Assembly (NCBI GenBank): GCA_008360955.1
Contig: LUCM01007344.1
Coordinates: forward strand, 59,053-123,052
Direction of reading: 5' to 3'
Length of the DNA: 64,000 nucleotides
From: Fasciolopsis buskii
Lineage: Eukaryota > Platyhelminthes > Trematoda > Plagiorchiida > Fasciolidae
The position numbers and the translations under genes are program-made. The notes under the pieces were generated by a model, which saw only the letters and a program-made list of their open reading frames with translations, ran no database searches and was not told the origin of the DNA. Below are positions 24,501-36,500 of the stretch, piece by piece (position 1 is the stretch's first letter; each line of letters begins with the position of its first letter).

Positions 24501-27500
24501 TGAGTTAGAATCTTTCCATGGCCGATTTCTTGACTACCCTCTGTTGGCTGCGATCTCCTTCCTGATACTGATGGGTTTTGTTCTTTCCTTATTATGGTAA
24601 GTTGGAGGTAAGAAGGCCTCCAAATGTTTGGAATGGTCGGGCATGATTGTCTCAAGCTCCAAGTTGGCTACTCGCCAAGGACATCTCTCGTGATGCCCCC
24701 AAATGACCGTGTCTCCATTAGTCTCTCTCAGGGGTATTTTCATTAAATCCCGGAGACAAAGACGAGTAACCGGCGATCTCCACCGAGTTGACTGGTTTTT
24801 GTTAAACAGCTTAAGACAGTTGGCCAAAGCGTGTTTCCGAATCAACCACAAATGGCGTACGTAACACGCGATAATTTGCTCACTGGATATCTGACCCCAT
24901 CTGCAGGGCATATGAATCGAGCCATTAATTACCGGTTAGCAACGGGCTACGAGATCCTCAAATCATCCTACTATTTGGCCAGAGGCTCAAGATAAGGTCC
25001 TCCGAGTCAACCTTGTACTTCGATTCGGGCACCCGGGTGTTGTCAAGTCCACATCCCGATGGATGAACGATGATGTGGAGGTGGAGAACGGAGGAATTAT
25101 CATGAGTGGTGGACTTTATACCATTTGTTTTTGCTTCCACTTTTTCCCTTACTATTTACCGTGTTTCCGATGGCACATGATGTGTGCGCAGATTTATGCA
25201 AATATAAACATAAGAGGAAATAGAAAACACGACATCCTTTGCACTGCCTGTCCCCGATGGGGTCTTATACCGCTTTCTTCTCCCTAATTTAATTTTCTTT
25301 TGTGTGAAACTACTGGAAGTGTCATTTACTTCCTCCATATATTCAGAAGAGTTTGGAATGTGACCATTCTAGGTGTGCAGTTGCTTCCGTAAGTGAAAGC
25401 AGATTTGTTTTTGCGTCCCTTGAGTTTAAAGCCATCCGCTTATCCCGATCTTTCATTCTGTTTGCTTCAAAACTGGCGCTTTTTTCTGTACAGTGTATCT
25501 GCTCCCTCATCGTCCGCAGTCAAACGTTGATTTCCCCATGATCTTTTGCAGTGTGCTCGCAGTGTTGAAGTATTTCAAAAATTTAGAAAACTGATTTCTT
25601 CCGCAAGATTGCGTGCGCTCTCCGTAATACATAGTTGCATTCCGAGATTTATAATAACTTGGATTATTTTTCAGTGACTTTTTTGTTCTTCAGTGGTGTT
25701 TTCTGGTTTGCTGAAAATCACTTTCACTTGTTCGTACGACACAAAATGCGTCTAGAGATATTGTGGAGAGTTGCACTTACGGACATCATGGTAAACAAAC
25801 GTTTTACTTCCGGAATTCTATCAGATACTAACCATTTTATACGCGGTTGACTTGAAATGGTTGTATCAATCGAATGTTCGAGGTGGTGTTTACTTGCACT
25901 TTTGCATATCGCCATTCTGTCTTGGTATACTGTAACAAGAAGGCAGGTCGGTGGTGCGCACGTTTATTGCGCAGCGGCCTCTCTCTGGGTGTGTTGATTT
26001 GAGTATCCTGAGTAACTACTTGAAATGTATCTCTGGGCTTTGGGAATCGTGCTCTCTGCCTGAGGCCCGACCAACTTGTGCTCGTTTGTTGGCAAAATGG
26101 CTTTTGAGTTAGCCACTTGATGGAGACCTGTATCACGAAATCGATCGTCCTTTCCATCCATTGTTGCAGCCAAATTCCGCTGCACGATATCCTGCTAGCA
26201 TGTTTGTTGGTTGGGCAAAAAGGTTCCTCAGAACTAAAAAGCAGCTTCAATACTGAGCACTAACCTGTCTCTTTAATTTTTTCTTCGTTGAATTGGCTAA
26301 TATATTACATCATCTCTACTCAGATATGGTATAGAAGATTAAAAATTCATCTTTTTGGCTGCACAAAACAATCTGATTGAATTTGACACGATCCTGATCT
26401 GTCATTCCCAAACCCGGTGCTACATTCAAGTTTCAATTTCTCGCTCAACTCTGTATAGGTCTCTATGATTTGGACCAGGCGACAACAGATGAATTGGCTG
26501 AGAAGGCATTTCATCGTCTACAAGAGGTGGATTCCATGATTTCTGAAGGATACTTATGCGACATATTTATCCCTCCGCTACTGGAAGTAAGCACACAAAT
26601 ACTGCCGTGATTCCTTACCTTTTGTCCACCTAACTTCAAATTCGACTTCTTTAGGGTCATTCTTGCTTTGACCTACTGGTTGATATATTTCTATTTTTCT
26701 AATGTACAGTGATACGAGATTGTGGGGGGATCCTTTCTTTTTTTTATCTTTTTAAAGGTTCGTTTCGAACTACCAGCTTGTAACTCCCACGAGCCTTTTT
26801 AATGCCTCCCACTTTCCACAAAAAACGTGAAGTAGGCGCGCAGTTTGCAAGACAATTCTTGATTCGAATAATTGCCGATTTTCTCGAAAGATTGGTTTCA
26901 GACTAACAGTACACTTTACTGTTGTTCACATGGCGATTAGTCTGATAAAGTGCCTTTGGAGATTTTTCAATAACCAAGTCGTTCCGGAGGACTTGTAATT
27001 CAATAAATTCGCTTGTTTTCACTGAACATCAAATTGCGTAACTCCCACTTTAGACTTTTATGAATGAAGTTGATAAAACCCCTTATGTGCTTTTCTAGTG
27101 ATACGTTGGATACCGTCCCATTTAAAAGGTTGGTGACCTTGGGTGATTCCTTTTTTTCTCACTTCACAATCAATGGGATATCTGTTAATGGTGGAGTTGC
27201 AGGCTGCTCCACTGAAGGTGACCTAAGTTGGACACCAGGAAGCCGATTAGCTGTTCCGTCGGATCTCACGGACAACGGTTATCGCCTCATCCAGGCTTTA
27301 CCTGTTTTTGGCGGACATAGACTTTCGACATGAAATGCGATATGAGTTTACTCGACGCTGTCTTTCGGCTTTACGACGTTGGATTCAGACTGATCACGTG
27401 CTCAATGGTCATGTTTGGTGTGGATAAGTCGCAGGTTGTCGATCATTCTGGTGCACATCTGTATACTCAGGAGAAGCTTTGTTCTTTGTTCGGTTTTCTT

Positions 27501-30500
27501 CCTCTAGTCTGCGGTTGCAACAACACGAAAAACCGGCCCTGCACTTCTGCTTCTGGACGATAATCACTGACGATTTCCTCTCTTCTCCCGCCTCCTCTTC
27601 ATTTCACACATGCATTCTTCCTAATAGCAGCGTGTAGCTCAGGGAGAAAGATAGCTAAGCCTCAGGAGTATATTGAATATGCTACTGTATACTCGTACAA
27701 ATGTCATCGTTGGTTTTTTCACGGATTTGATGGATTTCTCACTTGAAAATTCCATGCTGGTCAGGGCACATAACCGTGATGTGGATTATGTTGTAGCCTC
27801 TGCTGCTTCGCATATAAATAAGGTTGAAAAGACAAGTAATTTGTTTGTTTATATCTTTTAAGAATCTTTTGAAGTGGCCTGCAAATGCTTGAAACGGGGG
27901 AGTTGCTTATGTTTTTCAGTCAGACTTTTCACGTTATTGCAAAGTTTTAAAAATTCACTTATGATAATTCACGGATGTAGTAAGATCGTACGCTTGTAAA
28001 TCAGTGAATTTATACGACGTTCGACGCATAAACGATCATGGTCTGTGAAATGAAATATTTAGATTTAAAATGGCAAAGTTTGAGTTAACACCAGTTTTAG
28101 TTATTTGCCTTGTAGCTGGCTTACAGTTCGCAACCGTTTTTTTCTCAGCGCGTGACTGTTGATGGAGGGAATTGTTTACGTTTTTTCACGCGCTTTATCT
28201 TTCCCGTACTCACGACAGTTTGCGCCCGCATATAGTCTTCTCACACGAACGACCTTTTCTCAGGTCGGTTAATTTATGGAAACACCTGAATCTTGCCGGT
28301 AGTTTTGAGCAAAAAATGCATGATGTCTGGTGAGAGTTGAGACGATAATCGGTTGTCCTCTGGTGGAGTGCCTTTTTTAATAACCGGAATGTTATTTTTG
28401 CCGCCCGGTGACTGCTAACTTTTTGTTAATATCTTACCGAGACGCCCAATGAAATTACCGACAGCATCTCTTATGTTCTTTAGAGGGGACGAATATATGA
28501 ATTTAAAAGGCTCGTAAAGTGAGAAGTGATACTTCTGTTGTTACATTTTTGCCGCATATTTTTGTTGAATATCTACATTTGTTTTACTTATCTTCAATCA
28601 GCTGTTCAGCTGATGTGCCTTGTAGCATTCTTACCATTGATCTGCATCTGAAACACAATCCTCAGAGTCCGTAACCAAAACAACGGGCGTCTGTTGGATC
28701 CAAACCAAGATTGCGTGTACCATGTCGTTTGCATACTAGAGGTCGAATAGCGTCCCTGAATAGAGTTCAGTTCCTTTATTTGCTAGGATACAATGATCGA
28801 TTCCCTGATAAAGGTGGAACTTACACCAACTGGACTATAATTTTCTTGTGAATCATATTCCCCATTCTTTGAATAGGCTTTCAAAGGTGCCAGCGAACTT
28901 CGGCTCCTTTTCTGCCGTTCTAAGGTTATCCAAATACAGAACCAAGTGATTCTCAGTGCCTCGTAAAAATTAGGGATTCTTATTTTCGTCTATTCTAATA
29001 TGCAAATGTCGTCGCTGCTTCTAAAATAGATTTTGGATTACTTTGATGAGCCAACTCGCTCTCGGAAGTTACTTATCCATTACAAAAAACATGTTCCGGA
29101 AAATCCAAATACCCTGCGCTACTTATGTGAATGGTACAAACGGCAGCATACGACAGATCTGTCCGGCAGTCAAACTGTCATGAACGTCACAACAGTGGAA
29201 CCTACGTCGCCTGATCGAAAACGATCGAGTTTGAGAAAATCGCTGAAACGCATATTGACTCTTCGAATCCAGTTTTCCAGACATGTTCTTCCGGAGCCTG
29301 CACCGACACTGCCTCATTCAAGTGAGCCTTTATCGTTCGGGGAAGAAAAGAAATTTTTGCGCATCAGTCATCCTCATATGTCTACAATCGTGGCTTGCCT
29401 AAAACACGGTGAGGTGATGTAAGGTAATCTATTTTTCATACAGCTAACTACTTCATTTGATGTGAAGGGCTGAAGATCTGTTGATAATGGTCAGAATTTG
29501 ATGTAAGATAGGATCACTTGGCCAATAAGTTTGTTTCCAATAGTGTCATTAAGTCACACTGAATTTGACTAACATCAGGTGAGATAAGGGAAAAGGGTGA
29601 CAGAATGAAGTAGATGGGCTAAGATTTGAAGCTGTGAGAAGTTAGACTACTTGCGCTTACTTATTTTGGTCTATAATTAGTACTGAATCTTTCCACTCAC
29701 TTACTCTTCCCAGTCCTGCAAATATGTTGTTGTTAGAAACAATGGCTTTGGTTGAGCACCTTAATCGTTCTCTTGCTTGGTGGCTCGACTCCCTGGCGAC
29801 ACTTATCCACCCTTACAATGAATTACAAAAATAGGTCGAATTTCGTAACTCATCTGCTGTCGCGTGAGATAATCAAGACCACGTTGTCCATTGCTTCGAA
29901 CAGGTTGTGTAGTGATAAGAGTGTGCCTGGGTTAGAGTCCGACTGTCTTATGAGTGATGATTCTGATTTAAAGGCTCCGTTTAGGTTTCCCAAAGAAAAA
30001 CTTCTGTGGTTTGGACAACCACGACGTTTCACCCACCTAGATACCACCATCACTCTTTCTACATGGAACTTAAATTATTTCCGTTCTTCTAGTTTAGAGG
30101 CCTTGCCATATGCCTTGAACCAAAAATCACAGTTAGCACGTATCCCAGTCAACGGTCGATTGGGAGTAGTTTGGTTCTATACATATCAGTTGCAGTCGAC
30201 TGAACCGTTGTTGTTTGTTCGCCGTGTTTATGCATGCACCTACCGATTGCAGCTCTCCTGAGGCCATTGACCAATTCTATTGGGACTTATCCTAATTACT
30301 GCGAAGTGTGCATTAGACTTACATTGTGATCTTTGCTGGTGATTTCAACACCCAACAGAACGGTACATCGGACGCCGGTATTCTGTCCCGGCCGATCCCA
30401 TCGACAGCGTTGATAGTCTCATCCAAATTTCAGTCCACTTCAGTTTGGACAACCATTAGCTTTGCACCAACATGCTCTGGTTACGGTTGCTATCTCACAG

Positions 30501-33500
30501 CACCATATGTTCATACAGAAAAAGAACGAGGATTATCGGAAGACTGACTGCAGAATAGTAAGTTAACAAACTTCACAGAAGAACAAAGGTTTCGAATGCA
30601 AACAAACTTTTGTCATGACGAGCTAAATCGGCTCATCCAGCGCCATCCTTCGACTTCACGGTGTTGGACTCAGGTTGATCGCATTGCTATCGCTCACTGT
30701 TAACGTGGATCTATCAAGGATTGTTGATCACTCCGATTCGCACGTGTGGACTGTGATCATGCTTTGATCTGTACTCACTTTTGCTTTCGGATAGTCCGGT
30801 GATCGCACCAATTCGAGTCCTGCGGGGCTGCTTCCAGACGATAGTTTCCGACTTTAGTTCCAATCGAAGGTCCCAATGCAATTATCGTCTCGGCATAACG
30901 CATAGGATTCGAGTGAACACTTGGAACAGAAAAGAAAATCCTCGCACTCACGGGAGGACACCAGGCCATGTAACTTTAAAACAGTGGACATCTTCGACTT
31001 CACTGGCTCTGCCCGCAGTTTCTTCGGATGCTCTATACAGTGGGAAGCGTAGACACCCGAAACGTCGACAGACCAAGAGTCTGAGAAATGACGGCTAGCA
31101 GCGGTGAATTGGGGAAAAGTTGGTAGGTGAAAAAACTGCTTCTATCGGCAGTAGTTACGACCTGCACGGACTGATTAGAAACACCGTTCTACGAAGACTG
31201 AGTGTGAGCGAAATGGTTAAAGAAACCGTTGGCTCGTTACTTATCCATCAGGAGCATCGGCTGAAGCATTGAGAGCAGCAGACGGTCCACGGTCACAGTG
31301 AGGCTCTCACTTTTGCCCGCAAATGAAATAAAGCAGAAAGATGACTCCTCCATCGGGAGTGGTAGTCAAAGATAGGTTTTCCGAAAAACATAAGGGAGCT
31401 GGACCAGATGGGTATTTTCCATACAAGGATAGTGGCGAGGTCTTAACATCGGAGTTCATATTCCTGGATCAATCTGGAGAAGAGAACAGGTTCCTAAGGG
31501 CTGATGTGAATTGGGCATTGTGTCGATTTACGAGAAAAATAGTAGGCTCTCACGTAAAAATCACAGGGGAATTAGTTTGGTGAGCAACGCATCCAAGCTG
31601 CTCTCGGACACCATTCTTCACTGGTACTCGCGGAAGGTGCATGCATGAGATCTGAGCGGATTTCCGATCTGCTCAAGATTGTATTGACTAAATTTTCGCT
31701 GTAGCCAACCTTAGGACATATGCACACGTTCCGTCAATTCACAATTTCGCTCTTCTTTGATCTGTTCAGTTGATCATGCTATTCCGTAGCGCTGCCATAG
31801 AATTTCGTTTGTGTATGCGAACAGCTGAAACCCAATGCGTGCTGACGGGGATGTTTCACCCGAGTTCTCCACGAGAGGTAGCGTTTCTCAGGGTTGGCCC
31901 TTTTTATCAACTTTTTGATTGAGATGATGATGAAAACAACCCATGCCTCATGCGTGAACAATAATCACGATATTTTCTGAGACAGGAAACTGTTTAACTT
32001 AGGATATGCGGACGATATTGATCAAATGAATAAGGACGGAAGTAATCCGGAGATTATTTTCAATCGCCTGAACAATAGTATAGGTATGTTTGTTATGCAT
32101 TTTGAGTCTTCGAAGTATCAAGTACTGTGGCGGGACTGGATTGGCTCGAAGCCGAAGCTTGTTCCTGCGGGAAAAAGTTGGAAGAAATTGTATCTCACCT
32201 GATGGTCGTATATCGACTAAAGTTTCCTCGCGCGTACACGAGACTTGGTTGAGATTTGCCAATTTGATGCACCATGATAACGACGTGATATGCATTTATC
32301 AATCAATGGGCGAGTGTACACGGCAGCAGTAATGCCGGTGCTGCTGTACTGCTCAGAATCCAGGCGTTTGAGAGCCAAATAAACGGAGAGTTTCGATGCT
32401 TGATCACTGTTGTACCGGTAGAATATAGTGACAGAATTTTGTGATTAACTCGGAGGTTGGGCGTAAGGTTTCGGTTCTTAGGATCCAATCATTAGGAGAG
32501 ATGCTGGAGTTGAATAAACTAAGTTGGTTGGGGTGTGTTTTTAGTTTGCTCACAGGCCGGCTGCTTCATTGCATGATGCTCTTCGAGACAGGTAAATGTT
32601 GGAATTTGGTTCGAAGTGGTCAGTTCGATGACATGGTAAAAAAGGCTTGAAGATTTAAACTAGATAATCGGCTCGTTAAGGTGAGGTTTGAATCCCGGTC
32701 TGGGGCCATGTGGATCCCTCTACACGATGATTGGCGGGAGTGAGTGCTGTGACTCAATGTCGCTGTCTGATGTTCTTGCACTCGATATCTTTTCTCCTCT
32801 CTGCTTTTGTTCGATTTAATATTTTGTAGTCGGATTTTCACTGCTGTTAGTTGTCTTCTTCCCGTTTGAGTATATGGCGATGTGAGATAGCAACTGTAGT
32901 GAACACATTATTAACGGCCGTGATAGGTGTCCGAATTTTCGGACAGTGTCTCTGTTTATGTATTATCTGCTTTTGTTTACGAAAATAATCAGTTTTAAAA
33001 TGAAAGATTTTTGGTTATTTTGCGAAATTTTCCCCATGCAAACCTGATTAGTTGTGCTTGAGATTGATTACAATGGAGTTCGGTTAACATTGTTCACTTT
33101 TTCGACTTGAGGACTTTTCTCCGAGTTGGATAACCATTCGAATTCTAGGCATTGCTAGTTCTTTTATCACTTTGGGATTTGTGGTGATTCTAGTCCCTTT
33201 TCAATGATATCTATCATCGAATTGTTGAATGAAATGTTCCAAGAAAAGCAATTTGTAATGTACGTCATTTTTGACGGTTCGACTCCGCGTTGATGACTTT
33301 CCATTGTGGTTCATTGGTACGTATTCAGAGAAATGTTAAGTGATGTAATACAGTGACTTAGTATGAAGCTCCAGAGTTAATCGAGACCGTGTAAACCTCA
33401 TAAAACAAAACCAAGGCGACCAAATGTAATTTTTAGTCGACGGTTGTTTCTATCAACTTGAAAATACAAATCTCACCCGTGGACGATACCTGAGTCGCTC

Positions 33501-36500
33501 ATACTTAATAGCCAATTAGTGTTCGTAACAGCTATCGGTGTTTTAGGCGTTATCATTTAGTGCACTAACAGTTGTTGAGAATCGGACATTGGCATATTGG
33601 GTTGCTTTTTGGTCCAGCAAACTGAAGTCAAGTCCGTAATCGGTGCGCTGTGATAAAGCTACGAAACGCAACTTCAGAGTGGTGTTTCAGCGGGATGAAC
33701 TTATATGAAAATGTACTGTTTAGTGCTTCCGCACAATCTTTACGATAACAATTCACGGTCTCTCGAGATGTATATCCGCTTACCCTAGAACAGTTTGACG
33801 CGTTCCACTTTGAACGGAGCTTAACGATAAATCCGTGCCAAACAGGCGGAGATCACTAGACCAACAATCACTGGACCGTTCCCTTGCACCTAGCCTCATC
33901 GTTTTCAGGAGATATCTTATTTTTTACCATTCCACATCGGATTGATATTCATTTTGTCCAGGTGGTAACGCTACAATGATAGGAACTTAGTTTGTGAAAA
34001 AGTTGTGGACAGGTTTCCCAAGTCGTATGGTGCTCATTAAATGGGCGTTCAATTGAACTGAGCTGAACTGAACATGATCGTAGGGTGATTTAATTGGTCA
34101 GCGTGACTTCCTCCTCCTTATTTTTTTGGTCACGGTAATTTTTCCATCATTTATTATACACGACCGTCGTTTCTTGGGGCTTCTTAGTCCTAGTTTCTTT
34201 TCATCTATGACCCAAATCTGTAGTTGAAATAAAAAATTACTCATTAGGGTTTGCATTCTCAGCGTCCCATACATTCTGAAACAACTTCATGAAATATTAC
34301 TATCGAATAACATTAGATTTCTATATAAGCAAATGAATACATTTTTTCCGACAAGTCATCCCTAATTCTACCTACTTATTGTAGCGTGGCTTTTCTTTTA
34401 TTGTGTTGAAAGCATGCTCGCTTCCAATCATTAGTGTTTAGGTTTGTAAGGTATACTTACGTCGTACTGTTGACAATCGAAGTTTGTTTTCTGGTGTCCG
34501 TGTCAGTGAATGTAAGTGTAAATTCCGCGCAAGTCTCAATTTTGTTGCAGGCCGTCCGCTAGATGCCATGGAATTGGCATTTTTGGTGCTGGATCACCCT
34601 TCTTGGGCAGTATACGCTGAACCATGGAAACTGCTGAAACGCGCGGTATTGGCTGTGGGAAAACACAGGTAACGATTCTGTACTAGCCTTGTTCTTCGAC
34701 GTGTTATTTACTACCAGTAGTGAATTCGAATTCTTATTGGATTGTCATCATTGCCAATGGTTTATGTTTCTGTTTATTTTTTGCGTGAGCATCTGAATTC
34801 AAAAATTTAAGCAGCGTAAATTTGACACTTCGTAAGTTATCACATTTTTAAAAAATTTCAGTGCCCCGTACTTGCATGCTTCAGTCGTTTAGTAGTGCGT
34901 CTCTTCCTCGTTCTCTTCCTGATAACTTTCAAGTTAGGGACCAACTAAATGACTTCTATTTTACAGTGACAATTTCATTGTCGGCAAGTTTCTTCCTTGT
35001 CCATGTGTTTTGCATACCCAAAGAAGGCATTCGTGGCATTGTGCTGTTCTCCGAGGGAGATTGTGATTGAAAAGCGGATCAATCGGTCATTGCATGAGGT
35101 GGCGAAATGATGTGGTCATCCTAATTACGCGGTTCTCAGGTCTTACTCGGCCGTTTATATTGCTTTTTTCCAAGCTACACTAAGAGAAGATCGATGTTCT
35201 GCCTAGCTGAGGATTCTCGATCTGGTTTGACTATGTGCAGAACGCTCTTGCGCCTCCCTCTAGCTATTTTGGTTCTGAGTGGTGATTTGAACCGCAGCTC
35301 TCAGCTGGGGAGGTCGCGTTGTCTACCTGAATTCAGACTATACAACACTTGCCTTTTGTTAACGTGGCTGCTGTCTGTCGGGCAAAGCTTTTGACATGGT
35401 CGTGGTTACTTCTTTGGACGGCTGCTTCTGATTGGTTCGTGAGTTCTGCTTTGCAATATAAGTATATGAAAAATTGTTTACCCTTGGTTAGGCAGTGGCT
35501 GCTAAACTTCAGACAAGATAAAATAACTGCAGTGGTTCCATGGTTAAATTATCTCAGTACCGAATTAATTTGTTGCAGACAGGCCGGGGACTCTGTTTCA
35601 TGTGAAATTACGATCAGTCTGAATGGATACGAGATATATTCGACTTTGGTATTCGTAATGTATCCAATCGCTGGCCGTCAGTGCATCGGCTCACTCCATA
35701 CCGCGGTTCTATGCTCTTTAAGTGTGCTAGCCGATCTTCAACACTGTGGTGGTCTTTGCCCTACATATCCCACTGGTATTCTCCTAACGAGTGAAGCATT
35801 ACACATCGTATTTGCTGGAATCATCTCTGTCGCTAGGTTTTTTGTGGGTATTCGTACTAAAGCGGTTATTCATATGATTGGCAAAATTTCTCAGGCCGGT
35901 AATCTAACATTAATATTTGGATTGGGGGACTTCAATAAAATGTTATTTACTAAGATGACATGTGTGATAGCTGTCATCTATTTTTTAAGACTTCTGTGTT
36001 GTTCGTATTGTGCTCACCAGACTTCGTGAGAATTTATTTATCACATACCAATGATTTCTAGCCACATGAGGTCCTAGCTACACTTCGGTATTTTAGGGTA
36101 GCACGGTCTGTTTACTAATTGCGAGTCCACCTCACGCTTGTGGTTTCCGCCTTTATTGCTGAAGTTATCTTCGTGTATGGAACTGCAAACGAACACTATC
36201 CAGGGCTTTCAGTAATGGCTTTTATCTGCACCAGAACAACGTAGTTTCCGAGGCACGAAACCAAGGTCATTCGGAGCGAAGTGGGTCAGCACTTAATGCC
36301 ACCACCCATCTGAAAATATCGGCTTGTTTTACCGCATATTTTCCTGCGTTGACACCAAACCGCTTGTGAATATCGTTGATTCTCCTGTTTGAAACCATTA
36401 CGTTCTTTGCAGTCCCGAGGTCTCCGAGGCTGTTCGCATCCGAAAACGTATCTGGTCTCGTTTGTACTTCTCTCAATTTTCCGAAGTTCCGGCAGCGTCC

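Noticed and set aside
32680..32720. A B-box-like word GGTTTGAATCCC taken as a SINE head
   Set aside because: It fits the C-terminal NPGLGP block of the decayed RTE-like polymerase and has no A box upstream.
32819..33995. The 1.18-kb unit as a solo LTR
   Set aside because: Ends are not TG...CA, no polypurine tract or primer-binding site adjoins, and no target-site duplication is visible.
35349..36029. The longest open frame of the window (226 codons, hydrophobic), read as a membrane protein gene
   Set aside because: It starts at TTG without ATG and lacks codon bias. Its motifs across frames match a decayed CR1-like endonuclease. It lies within an intron.
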